Positions 1-10,679 of a DNA stretch of 28,405 bases are shown here, piece by piece. Every line of letters starts with the position of its first letter. Within the stretch, counting starts at the first letter, position 1. The DNA comes from Azolla pinnata (taxonomy: Eukaryota > Streptophyta > Polypodiopsida > Salviniales > Salviniaceae): the NCBI GenBank assembly GCA_037176905.1, contig JBBBWG010031864.1, positions 68,650 through 97,054 of the forward strand, in the 5' to 3' direction. The translations under genes were made by a program, and so were the position numbers. Below the pieces are notes generated by a model, which saw only the letters and a list, made by a program, of their open reading frames with translations, was not told the origin of the DNA and did not search any database.

Positions 1-76
1 ACCAAAGAGGAAAAAAAAGAGGAGAAAGAAAAGAGAGACGAGAAGATATAACGCAAACACAAGAGAAAGCAAAATC

Positions 77-1090
77 CATGAGCATGGCATATGAATGTGC
101 ATGTGTGCATGTGTGCATGTGTGCATGTGCATGTGCATGTGGGCTATGCTATGGGTATGTGCGCATGTGCATGTGCATGTGCATGTTTGCATGTGTGCAT
201 GTGCATGTGTGCATGTGCATGTGTGCATGTGCATGTGCGCATGTGGGCTATGCTCTGGGTATGTGTGCATGTGCTTGTGTCTGTATGCATGTACGTGTAC
301 GCGCGTATGTGCATGTGCAATGCATGTATATGTATGTGCATGCGCGTATGTGTTTGTCTGTGTCTACGTATATGTGCATGTGGGTGTGGATGCGGATGTG
401 CATGTACATGTATGTGCAAGTATGTGCAAGTGCCTATATGTGTGTGTGGGGGCATGTGCATGTATGCGTATGTGCATATGCGCGTACATGTATGTGTATG
501 TGCGTATTTGTACGTGTGCATGTATGTGTATGCTCGTGTGTATCTATATGTGTGCGTGGGTGTGAATGTGAATGTGCATGTGCATGTATGTGAAGGCGGG
601 TATGTGTATATGCATGCGCCGATTGCATGCGTGCATGTGCATGTACGTGTGCATGTGTGTGTGGATGTGTCTTCATTCATGTGTAGCATGCGTATGTGGC
701 GTGTATGTGTCTATGTTATGTGCGCGTAAGTGTGAATGCATAAATCTGCATATATATGTATGCGCATGCATGCATGCATATGTGCATACGAGTGTATGCT
801 TATGTGTGGATGCGGCGTATGTGCATACTATGTATGCGTACATCTAGGCACGTCGTTATGCATGCATGTATGTTGTGCATGTATGTGCTTGCATGTATGT
901 TGTGCATGTTTATGTGCTTGGTTGATGCACGTATGGATGTGTGTTTGGCTATGCACATGCATGTCGGTGTGTGCATGCGTGGGTATGCATATACATGCCA
1001 GATGAGTGTAAACGATGTGTGTATGTATGTACATACAAATCAGTGTACGTATACATGCTAGTGCAAACATGTACATATATGTACATCTAC
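77..1090. repeat. Degenerate ATGTGC hexanucleotide array (alternating pyrimidine-purine)
   Basis: About 1 kb is built from variants of a six-base unit (ATGTGC, ATGTGT, ATGCGT, ATGTAT). Nearly every step alternates pyrimidine and purine. A longer unit is also visible: the block CATGTGGGCTATGCT occurs at 136 and again at 240. Several reading frames on both strands stay open through the array only because the period is a multiple of three and the units hold no stop. Their Cys/Met/Val/His or Thr/His proteins have no coding character. Divergence rises toward the 3' side, where TATGTA-type units dominate. Confidence 0.93.
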
Positions 1091-1091
1091 G

Positions 1092-1219
1092 TTTTAGGAC
1101 TCAATATGTACACTAACGTATGGTCTTTCGACCACAGCTTAATCCTAATTAGAGCTTTTAGGGCTCAATGTGTGTACTAACGTACAATCATTGGACGATC
1201 GCTTGATCTTAATTAGAGC
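1092..1219. repeat. 64-bp tandem duplication
   Basis: Two adjacent diverged copies lie at 1092-1155 and 1156-1219. Both begin with TTTTAGG followed by CTCAAT, share ACTAACGTA in the middle, and end in TTAATTAGAGC or a one-base variant (CTAATTAGAGC). The pair sits directly against the end of the hexamer array. Nothing indicates coding function. Confidence 0.8.
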
Positions 1220-1734
1220 TTCTTCTAACCTGACCACAGGTTTAAGCAACAAGCCTTCCACTAGATAATGGAACTGCCTTTGTCGATTTCCATCCACCAA
1301 ACCATGCGCCATAATCAAAGCGAGAAAAGCGTCAAGAAATAAACGAGAGACATTGCGACGATGTTGGTGCCATCAGTTCCACTCTTGCTCCTTGGCCTTT
1401 GCAATGAGACTTTTCTTCAAGATGGGAATCATACTTCAAACAGCGGAGCAAGAAGCAAGATCGGCTGAATTGAAGTCAACTAACTCTCCGATTGCATTCA
1501 GTGGATGCCGATCGGCATTCGACTTAAAATCAGATTTCGAAAGTTCAACAACAACAAATCTTTGCCTTGTAAAAGACAACAACCATAAGACGTATTAGCA
1601 CCGAGACAACTTGCGGAAGCACGCCAAACAATGCGAATGAAATGACCTCGGCTATGGTTGTTAGAACTGCAGTAATCAACAAGGAACATCAATAAAAAAG
1701 ATAAACTCTAAAGTCTAACAAGAAGGTTGCCTCG
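1220..1734. other. Spacer without recognisable gene
   Basis: AT-rich sequence between the 64-bp duplication and the LINE-like fragment. Short ORFs exist on both strands (for example 1353-1598 +, 1498-1692 -), but their translations show no family resemblance, domain or splice context. Nothing else can be supported here. Confidence 0.5.
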
Positions 1735-2400
1735 ATGAAGGTATACATTCAATTCCACACCATTATAACCTTAGAACAAAATGTCCTCGTTGTGGCAATA
1801 TTGAGACCATTAAGCATTTGGGGTTGTCAAGTGACAGTTCACATTTGGAGAAGAGTTTTGAGAATTTTTTCCAAATCATTATTTGCTGGAATAATATCAC
1901 GGGGAATGGTGGTATGGCCTGATATGTTTGATATAGCCCATGCATTTGAAGTGGGTTCATTAGATTTCATGTTTACTCTTGACCATGAAAAATTAGAAAA
2001 ACATGAATATAACATTTGTGCTTTTCGTGGGAGAGGTAAGGAGGTGTGAATTACGTGGGAGTTGCTGTCCAAAATAGTTCATTGGAAATTATGGACAACT
2101 ATATGTTCTTTGGTCTTTTGGGAAAAGAAAATTTTTGTAGTGGAGATTGTACAATGTGTTTGGAGTCGATTACTGCATATAATTACGAGTTTTTATGATA
2201 AAATGCAAGGAAATGCTCATTCGACTGTGCTTAGGAGATGTTATCATTCGTGAATGGAGGCAGTAACATGCCTGTACAATATCATACGACAAACCAAGAT
2301 AGGTGTACAATTCACCATTATGATTACATCCACTCGTATAAAATTGTAGTTGTTCAGTCACTCTCTTTGTATTTTATTTAACTAATGAAAGGATTCCATT
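1735..2400 (+). mobile_element. Probable decayed LINE 3' fragment (zf-RVT-like zinc-binding piece)
   Basis: Around 1779-1830 one frame reads KCPRCGNIETIKHLG. This resembles the zinc-binding segment (zf-RVT) that follows the reverse transcriptase in plant LINEs, which typically reads C-P-x-C-x(3-4)-E-T-x-x-H-L. Just downstream, in shifting frames, come segments such as WNNITGN and, near 2120-2150, FWEKKIFVVE, resembling the Trp-rich C-terminal tail of such elements. The reading frame is broken several times, so this is a fossil. The 3' side fades into AT-rich DNA near 2400 with no clear poly(A) tail or target-site duplication. An old pseudogene or chance similarity remains possible. Confidence 0.35.
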
Positions 2401-3348
2401 TGGAAAACAAAAACATTGTCAACAAGCAGACATGTACTCAAAAAGCTTCTACCTTGTTATCTTGTGTGAAAGGGGACACAAGGATATCATATGGTATGTA
2501 CATTTTAATATATGTATATAATGTGTGATATTCATGGAGATGTAATCCACCATAGCATCACAATGTTGGAGTGAAAAAGAAGCTTGAGTGAAGTTCAAAG
2601 TGTTGTAAATAGTTGTGGCCCTGCGTGGGGCTACTTCAAAAGAGCTAATCACAGGGGAAACATCTCCTCTTGCTTGTTATGCGCCCTATTGTCTGCCCAC
2701 CGCATCAAAACATCTGATTATCCTAGGATTGTGACAAACTCATATAATCGCCGGACACGTGTGAACACACCTAATAGTCAGAAAAGCCCTAGAAGTTGAT
2801 TTGTATAATGGAGACTAACCACCTCTTTTCAAACGGCATCATGAGATATATGAAGACTCTCTCGGTGAGACCGAGCTCTCTATCATCGGATTCGTACCTC
2901 TCATCTTCAAAGATATAATAATAGGAAATATTCAGTAGTATGGGACACGAATAGTATTTTGGATTCGTCTCCCTTAACCCATTCTCTTCTCTTTAATCTT
3001 CTCTCTGATAATTAGCTCATCATCAGCAGATCTGTGATACAAACCCGACCAGCTACAATCGAGGTGTACAATCTCGATCATCAATGAAACAAATGCAGCA
3101 GTTTTTCTTGGACTCTGGAGAAATTTGGCCTTCATCAAGAGCAATGTGTATTTCTGTATTCTTTCCAGATGGGAGAAAACACTTTCACAGAAGAGACTTT
3201 TTATTCTCCAAAATGGTCTCTTGAAACAAGCAGGGGCTTTTGGTGGAAATAACGAAAACCCAGAGACAGTAAGAAAAATGACGAATGGTTCCATGCACAA
3301 AGAAGAAGAAGAGGGAGATCGCCATCGCCATCGCCATCGCCATCGCTC
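2401..3348 (+). promoter_or_regulatory. Presumed promoter and leader region of BIOF
   Basis: No gene is recognisable between the LINE-like fragment and the BIOF start codon. The stretch should hold the promoter and 5' leader. AT-rich tracts that could serve as TATA-type elements occur (for example GATATAATAATAGG near 2911), but none can be singled out. A short perfect inverted repeat, CTCGGT-GAG-ACCGAG, lies at 2861-2875. The BIOF frame is closed by a TAA at 3250-3252 and has no ATG between there and 3349, which supports 3349 as the start. ATGs in the other two frames lie at 3278, 3285 and 3293. Confidence 0.4.
3319..3346. repeat. (GCCATC)n hexanucleotide microsatellite next to the BIOF start codon
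   Basis: Four GCCATC units plus a partial one stand two bases before the ATG at 3349, preceded by a GAA-rich stretch. The tract would lie in the 5' leader. It encodes Arg-His repeats in one of the out-of-frame upstream ORFs and Ala-Ile repeats in the other. Confidence 0.85.
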
Positions 3349-6300
3349 ATGGCTTCCTCTCCCTCCTCTTCTTCTCCTCCTCCTCCCTGGGAGCTTTGGC
3401 TTGACCGTGCTCTCTCCTCCCTCGCCCGAGCCAAGCTCCTCCGCTCCCTTCGCCCCATCTTCCACTCTCAACCTTCTCTTCCTCCCTCATCGCCATCCCC
3501 CCTCTCCTCCCCCTCTTTTGACCCCTTCACCAAGGCTCTTCAAACGTTTCCCGCGCCTGGAGCTTGGGATCGGGCCGGAGTGGAAATGGAGATATCGAGG
3601 CCGACTCTCAAGCTCTGGATTGATGACATTCCTAGCCTCGGTAATGCGTATATTCTGGGGCGGGGATGCTTTCTTGTTTTACTTTTTCTTAATCCCATAC
3701 GGCATTAAATTGGATCGGTTCATATGTAGGAAACTACAGTGTAGGAATTAGCATGCGCACAGTATTCATGTACTATGCTTTGGCTTGTTTGAAATCAAGA
3801 TAATATTTCCGCGTAGTTCTGCTTGCAAATTTGGTCACAAAATTCGAAAATAAAGCTGACGATGTTTCAGCCTCCAGGCCATGGATAATTTTCACTCTGA
3901 AAATGCTCCATCCCTTAAACCCTAAACCTTATATCTTATAGTTTTGAGTTCTTATATTGAATTGACGGTCTGATATCTGTGAAACTTGTTTTTTTGCTTG
4001 CTCCTACCATGAAATTTCTCCTTTCCTTATTTTGGGTGATAATGTGGAAACTTTGTGGCTGAAACTGTCTCGTTGTTGTTTTCCTTCTGCATTCAATTTA
4101 GCCATGCCATTAATATTACTTCGAAGCCAGGGATTGACGATGTGGAAGAAAGCCTGGCAATGCAAAACATTTCATTAATTAATGCAACATTTCATCTTTC
4201 AAAATTTGGAATAATATAAAATTTGAAAATTTTGGTTGATTTATTGTTGCTTATGCTTGAAACCTTGCAGTATCCTTCTGTTTGATCACGAATCTCCGGC
4301 CAAACTTCAAATGCATGTCATCTTCAAGAAAATGGGCTTTAGACTCTAGGCATGTAGTTAAATTCCACGAAGGAAATAAAACATCTTCTGCATATATAGT
4401 GCATTGCTTCTTCCATATGCTTCAGTGGATAGAGCTTTCTTGCTTAAATTCCTTCTTCTGCCTGCAGTGCAAGGTAAATCTCAAATGCTTGTTTCATGGA
4501 GCTATTTGTCTTTCATTCATAATGGATGCATTACTATGCAAATGGAAGATAAATCTTCATACAGCAGAAAGTCTCTTCTGATTGCAATATGTGTATATTT
4601 TTTTCTTTTCCAATCATGAATTTTCTTTTTCATGAATGCTAGGGGACGAGTATTGCCTTTCAGATCTCGCTATGGAGTATGCCTCTGGATTGAATGCAGA
4701 AATCAACCACAAACTGATTCTTTTCTCAGGAAACGATTACCTTGGCCTTTCTTCCCATCCTTCAGTGAGAAGAGCAGCATCTAATGTGAGGCTGAACGCA
4801 CTAATTTTCTCTTCAACTTCCTATAATGTGATGTGTCAGGCGTTTTATACGAAATTTTCATAGGCTGCTATGGAGTTTGGAATAGGGCCGCGAGGTTCTG
4901 CATTGATTTGTGGATATACTTACTTCCACCGGAGGTTGGAATCAGCTCTTGCTGATCTGAAGAAAACCGAGGTATGCATGGAATCATTATGTGCTAGTGG
5001 ATGTTCTATCTGGCTGGTTGAGATATGCATGAATTATGATATGATAATCCATTTGCATTCTTAATGTTCCAGACATTCCTTTTTACATATTTATCAACGT
5101 TTATCTGAATATAGAGTTTCTCTTCTCTCAATACACCTGGTGAAGTAGTTGAGGGAATAAATATTCCTGTTTGTTTGTAGAGTGAAGATGCTTTCATTCT
5201 GCTCAGCTATGTGTAGATGCAATAATGATAAGCTTTCACAAACAGAGCTTTTTGATAAGTTTGAACGTCTTCTGGGAGAATCTAGCATCAATGGTGGCCT
5301 TATAATGTTGGTTTTATGTGTGCATTCATGTGTCCGAAACAGTATTTGTATTTTACACCATATTTTCTGATACGGATTTAACTAAATTGATTTTTAAGAT
5401 AATCTCATTTGCTCATCAAATGCTTTTTCTTTTTTAGATTTGAGTGTCAGCCTATGAATTAATAATTTTTTCTCATTCTCTTCAGTATTCATTCACCTTA
5501 TTGAGAGCTTGATGAAACCAGGAATGCTTGCTATGTCCAACGGGATTTTCTGCAAACATAGCTGTGATGACAGCAATCACCACACAACTTCCACTGCTGG
5601 GTGATGATGATTATGAAGATGATGTGGCAATCTTTTCAGATGCACTCAATCATGCCTCAATAATTGATGGAATTCGTTTGTCACGGAGACGAAACAGAAC
5701 AAAGTTTGAAATTTACAAACATTGTGATGTAGAACACTTAAACCAGCTCCTGTAAGTTTCACTGTACTCAATTTGTTATTAATGATTGCAATTACTGCTT
5801 GTTTCATTTCTCGGATAACAAAATTTCATCTCTTTGAACCACAAAGCAAGCAAGTTTGATTCTTCAAGCACTGGTATAGAGCGTTTTAGTCAGCTCCTGG
5901 AAGCTTTTAAGTGGTTGTCAGAATTTCCTTCATTATTGCCAATGGGCATTTTGTTTGAAACCTTAAAAAAAAAAAATCTGCTCTGTTTATTCTGCATTAT
6001 ATTCGGATTTATTCTATCACACCAATGGACATTTTGATAGACACAACTGAATTATGGCTTTGCAAATGCTTAATGAACTATTACTTAAATGCATCATGCA
6101 CACTTGGTGCAAAATCTTCATATATATTTGCAATAAGATATCAAAATTTTTTTCTGTGTCCTTGGACTCTAGTAATGTCATGTTCTTTTCTTTACAGAGC
6201 TGACTGTAAGCATAAGAGGAAAGTGGTTGTAACCGACAGGTAATTTGTTACTCAAGATCATATGATATTCCTATGATGATTTATACTGACTGCATATTTA

Positions 6301-9300
6301 CAGTTTGTTCAGTATGGATGGTGACTTTGCTCCATTACCTGAACTTGTCACACTTCGGAAGAAATACAAGTTTTTGCTAGTGATTGATGATGTGAGTATT
6401 CAGTGCCCCATGACCATGTTGGATGGCTGGATCTTGATTCTCATAACTGTAAATATTCTGTATATCAAGGCACATGGAACTTTGTTGTGTGGCGAAACTG
6501 GAGGGGGGGTGGCAGAGGCATTCAATGTGGAAAACGAAGTGGATATAGTAGTTGGTACCTTAAGTAAAGCTGTAGGATGCCAAGGAGGGTTTGTTGCTTG
6601 CAGGTATGTCATTGCTTTTCATTTTGTATGTTTAGTACATGGGACTTTGCATTCATCAGACAGCAACTATGATTCCTGCCAATATCCTGTAATATAACTG
6701 AAGTACTTGCTTGAAAAAATGTTTCTGTCAGGATGATAACCTGATCTCCCCAACTAATCATGAAACATTTTGAAAATTGTGACCAATTAAATCAAAGGGG
6801 CTACTTGTCCTGCCTTCATCCAAACATGATACTGTTAAAGGGAGTAATGAACCCAATCCTATGTTCAATCTTGTAAATAATCTGTGACAAGAAAATAAGA
6901 CACACGATGAAATATCAGGACTGAAACGAGTCACTGTGAATCTGAGTGTGTTCAGTCATGCTTTGCAAGTATATCAGTCATGTAAAGTTGAAGCCACCCC
7001 TGTTGAAGCTTCTGTCTATCACGTGTAGAGAAATTTCACATGAAGTTATGCTTCTACCTTTTTGATGGATCTGTCATTCTGCATGGTGTGTGCTATAACG
7101 TATACTTTCTCGTGAGTTTTGATGCTTGGTATACAATGTGTCAATGTGTGCTTATCCACCTTTCCCATTGGCATACTTTGGGTTTGTTCAACAATCTGTC
7201 CTTGGTTTAACCTGCTACTGGGTAATAAACTGCCTGCATTTCTTAATTGGTGCTGGTTAGGTATGCATGTCATATAGTGGAGTTTCACTTGCTTCACTTC
7301 TTTGTAATAAGTGGGGGTGAGACACTGAAAGCGCTTGGTTGACTGATGCTCAAATCTTCATAACGGAACCTTTCCAGTAAACTCGGTTATATTTTTATTT
7401 TCTGCTTGAATAATTTGAGACTATGAAAATTTCAAAAGCTTGCAAATATCTCTATTTAATTGAAAAAGTTGGGGGTAGTAGCACTGATAGTCAGTTGAGC
7501 GTGATGGCAATGGTCAGCCTAAATCAAATAGTCTGTATTGGCCATCCTCACTTATATTCTCCACTCTAGAATTACTCTAATATCTCCACTAGCATTTTTT
7601 CATTATGTCACATGGGCATTCCTGTCAGTTATATATCTTCTTGGTGCTAGAATTAGTTTAGATAATATACTTGTGCACAGTGCAGCCGCAAGTGGAAACA
7701 ATTGATACTCTCAAGGGGACGGTCGTTTGTTTTCTCAACTGCTCTTCCTGTTCCTGTTGTGGCTGCTGCGCATGGTATGCACCACATAATTCATTTCTTT
7801 GTAGACATTAAAGTATAAGATGAGAAAAAAGAAAACGCCATTATTCACAGCCGCTAAAGACCTAAATTATCCATGTGACATCAGTGTATCCTACTAATGT
7901 TTGCAATTGGTGTGCTCATAAAAAAGGAATTTATTTTACAAATGTTTGTAGTGAAGGAATCACAAATTACTAGACAAATTTAATGTGACATTTGCAGACT
8001 TTATTGACTGCAAGTTTTACTATTACTTAATTGTTGTATATTAAGCTGTACTTTTGTGAGCAACTGTGTTTATCTAGCTAAAACTTTGTACAATATCCAT
8101 TTCACCCTTATATTACTTCATCAATTGGAACCATCTTCTGGTTAATCTTTATGTATGGTATGTAGCTGCCATTCTTGTAGCTCGGGAAGAACAATGGAGA
8201 CGAAGTGCAGTTTGGGAAAGAGTGTATCAACTTTCAAATGAAACTGGATTACATTTCCATAGTCCAATTGCACCTATCATCATTGGTTCAGAGGAGGATG
8301 CTCTAGAAGCTAGCAGGTGACTTATAACATTTGATTTAAGACGGCATGTGAAGAAGGAATAATGTTTTTGTGTACTTCAAACACCTGCACTTAATTTATG
8401 AAGATAATATCAGGCTGGATGGTTGTTTAGGTTTTACATGAGTTAGCTCTCAGATTCGTTCATTGGCATTTCAACGTGTCTATCCGTAAAAGAAATCTGT
8501 CACAGGTTGCCAATGAATGCACAATAGATATCAAATTCCGAGTGTTCATTTGTTGCAGATCGTTGATGTTGGCTGGGTTCCATGTAATTGCAATTAGACC
8601 ACCGACTGTGCCTAAAAACTCGTCCAGGTAATCCTTTCTTTTCAGAAACATGTGGCATTATGAAAAAGTTCCTTGATGCCTGTGAGTTTATTTTGCTTCT
8701 CTAAACACACTTGGTGTATGCTGTATCACATAGTCATATGACAATTCTTGGGAACCTTGCTCATTTGTAGAATGTGAATAAATCTTCTGAATCTTATATG
8801 AATGTATCTTTCCATAATGACCAAATTCCCCATCTCTGTCTCTGTCACAGAGAAGCAGGAAAAAACTCTTTGCTTTGATATCTAGATCTATTTTGCTGTT
8901 AATGCTGGCAGACTATTGAAGAATAGGTTGCTGGGTTAAATAGATTAGCTTGTACATCGTACAGGATCAAAGTTAAAAACACTTGGTCTGCTAGTTGAAA
9001 GTTAAAGTTTCAGGATCCTGCTAAGCTAAGTTTACTGCCAATATTCTGCCGCTAATCTCGACTATCCACAGCCAATATGGAGCTGGGGTCACTGATGTAC
9101 TAGTAAAATGCTGCAATCTCGAAAACTTTCATAGTCTTAATATCTTACTTGTGTAGAGCCCAATTACGTGTCTGTTTGTAAAAAATGCAAAAGATGGATT
9201 TATCATCCAAGAAATTAATTTTCGTGAAGTCAGTATACACATGCTCTTGTTGATCCTCAGGCCATGGCTCGTGTTACTGGCCTTCTTGCTAGATCACAAG

Positions 9301-10679
9301 TCAATCAACTCTAAGAAACTTTCACCAAAGATCTTATGGGATGGATGTAACATGGATTCAGTTCCTCACTTGCTCATTTTACCATTCAATAGGATCATGG
9401 ACAGATTAGTAAGTTAACATACACATCAAATATATCCAACAGCACGTAGGTTGGGAGAATAGAAGCACACTGTCATTATGGTATTCACTTACAACATGCA
9501 TAGTGTCTATTTTTATGACACAAATTCATACCCATCCTCTCATCGTGAGTGTTTACTTCAGCCATTTTTACATATTTACTGGACTAATAATTGTGTAATA
9601 TCCTTTTCCTATTTTTCTTAGATTTCCTATGAACCTATTTTGCTTGGTTTTCCTTTCTGTGTTCAATCAAGCTATTTTAATCTTCCTGGATTAAGAGGTT
9701 CTGAGTTATCAATATATTGTCCATCAAGTTTGACGAGACAGAAACACAAGTTTTGTTTATGGTTTGCCATAAAAAGATTTGGCAGTCATTATTCCATTTT
9801 TGAGAAACTATTTCAATTCTATGCACAGACATCTACTTGAATTGCATTCTCATGTTTGGTTGGAAAATGGAGTACATAAATGTCTTTACAAATTTCGAGT
9901 GGAGAAATAAGTAGGAAGTACGTTCTTCTGGGTTAGTGATTGTGATTGGACGGCTTTCAGTCAAAATTAGGTTTTTCTCTCAGCCACAGCCTACTTACAT
10001 GGTTCACATGCTGCCTGCCTGAAAGTTGGGCACAAATGTTTCTCTGCATTGAACATGAATAGGTTTATATAAGTACTCAATTTTGTGAGCACCATTATAT
10101 TGTGTTAAGACAATTATATGATTGATATACCTTTTTTTTTCTAGTTGCTGTTTAGGGGTTGGATCAGGTAAATTATCAGTTGGGTTACGGGTATTAGAAG
10201 TGGTTAGTTACTTCGTATATGTGAGCACTTCTTCTTGCACTGTTACACTATACACAAACACGCTTCTGTTTTAGCTTTGAAATTACAGTTTTTTTGGTTG
10301 TTGGATGTTATTAATGTTGCAGAGGTTACAGTAACGAAATCTAAATAGTATGATGTTGCAAAAACCGTTTGTGATGATGCTAATTACCTTCAAAATAAAA
10401 AAACAAGAAGCTCTGAGATCCCCATAAGCTTCTTCATTGAGTGCAAAGATCTTCTCATGTTTGACCCTTTTTATATGCAGACTTCGCATTACCCTCACAG
10501 CAGCGCATACACCGTCTGAGGTCAATGCACTAGCAACAGTTCTTGCTCCATGGATAAAGAAAAGAAAATCTCCTCCTTTACTGGGCATGTTCAAATCGGA
10601 ACTAACGGGATTGGAGACGAGGCCACAGGAGAATGGTAGTTATTCAACACCCGGTCAGTTTACAAGAGCCAAGTTATGA
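3349..10679 (+). CDS. BIOF: 8-amino-7-oxononanoate synthase (KAPA synthase, biotin biosynthesis)
   Basis: This PLP enzyme condenses pimeloyl thioester with L-alanine to give KAPA, the first committed step of biotin synthesis. Eleven exons: 3349-3640, 4643-4785, 4864-4971, 5522-5751, 6198-6239, 6304-6391, 6470-6603, 7686-7774, 8166-8316, 8559-8627, 10481-10679. All introns are GT-AG. The exons sum to 1,545 nt with continuous phase (514 aa; the Arabidopsis protein is about 476). Landmarks: [13 protein letters not shown] at about 125-137, [12 protein letters not shown] at 153-164, NHASIIDG at 224-231, VIDD-AHGT at 298-305 (Asp300 and His303 match the cofactor-binding Asp and His), VGTLSKA at 329-335 with the Schiff-base lysine at Lys334, [11 protein letters not shown] in exon 8, and RPPTVP then [11 protein letters not shown] near the C-terminus. 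Residues 1-97 are Ser/Pro-rich at first, then follow the plant-specific N-terminal extension. The protein ends Arg-Ala-Lys-Leu, a PTS1-type signal, so peroxisomal location is predicted. All catalytic residues I looked for are present. The start is the first in-frame ATG after a stop at 3250. Confidence 0.95.
3641..4642 (+). other. BIOF intron 1
   Basis: A 1,002-bp GT-AG intron that interrupts a Gly codon. It contains a telo-box-like motif AAACCCTAAACC at 3917-3928. This motif is frequent near the 5' end of plant housekeeping genes, but any role here is inference. No other gene or element is recognisable inside. Confidence 0.8.
6604..7685 (+). other. BIOF intron 7
   Basis: A 1,082-bp GT-AG intron splitting the Ser codon after the LSKA-containing exon. 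It is AT-rich noncoding sequence. I see no repeat, transposon or RNA gene in it. Confidence 0.75.
8628..10480 (+). other. BIOF intron 10 (long)
   Basis: At 1,853 bp this is the longest intron of the gene. It separates the RPPTVP exon from the last exon. The phase joins an Arg codon exactly (AG plus A). Small ORFs inside (for example 9640-9840 +) show no family resemblance. Its size suggests an old insertion, but no terminal repeats or element domain can be seen. Confidence 0.75.
10668..10676 (+). other. C-terminal tripeptide AKL, predicted PTS1 peroxisomal signal of BIOF
   Basis: The last three codons before TGA encode Ala-Lys-Leu, preceded by Arg. This fits the PTS1 pattern small-basic-Leu read by the receptor PEX5. 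The Arabidopsis BIOF protein ends in a related tripeptide (PKL, from memory), so the property looks conserved. Confidence 0.75.

Noticed and set aside
78-847. Long overlapping ORFs in several frames on both strands (Cys/Met/Val/His-rich or Thr/His-rich proteins)
   Set aside because: They follow from a hexamer array without stop codons. Composition is pure repeat, with no domain and no splice or promoter context.
2974-3471. Antisense ORFs over BIOF exon 1 (RRRRRRGG and WRWRWRW stretches)
   Set aside because: They are the reverse complement of the CT-rich Ser/Pro codons and the GCCATC microsatellite of the sense gene.
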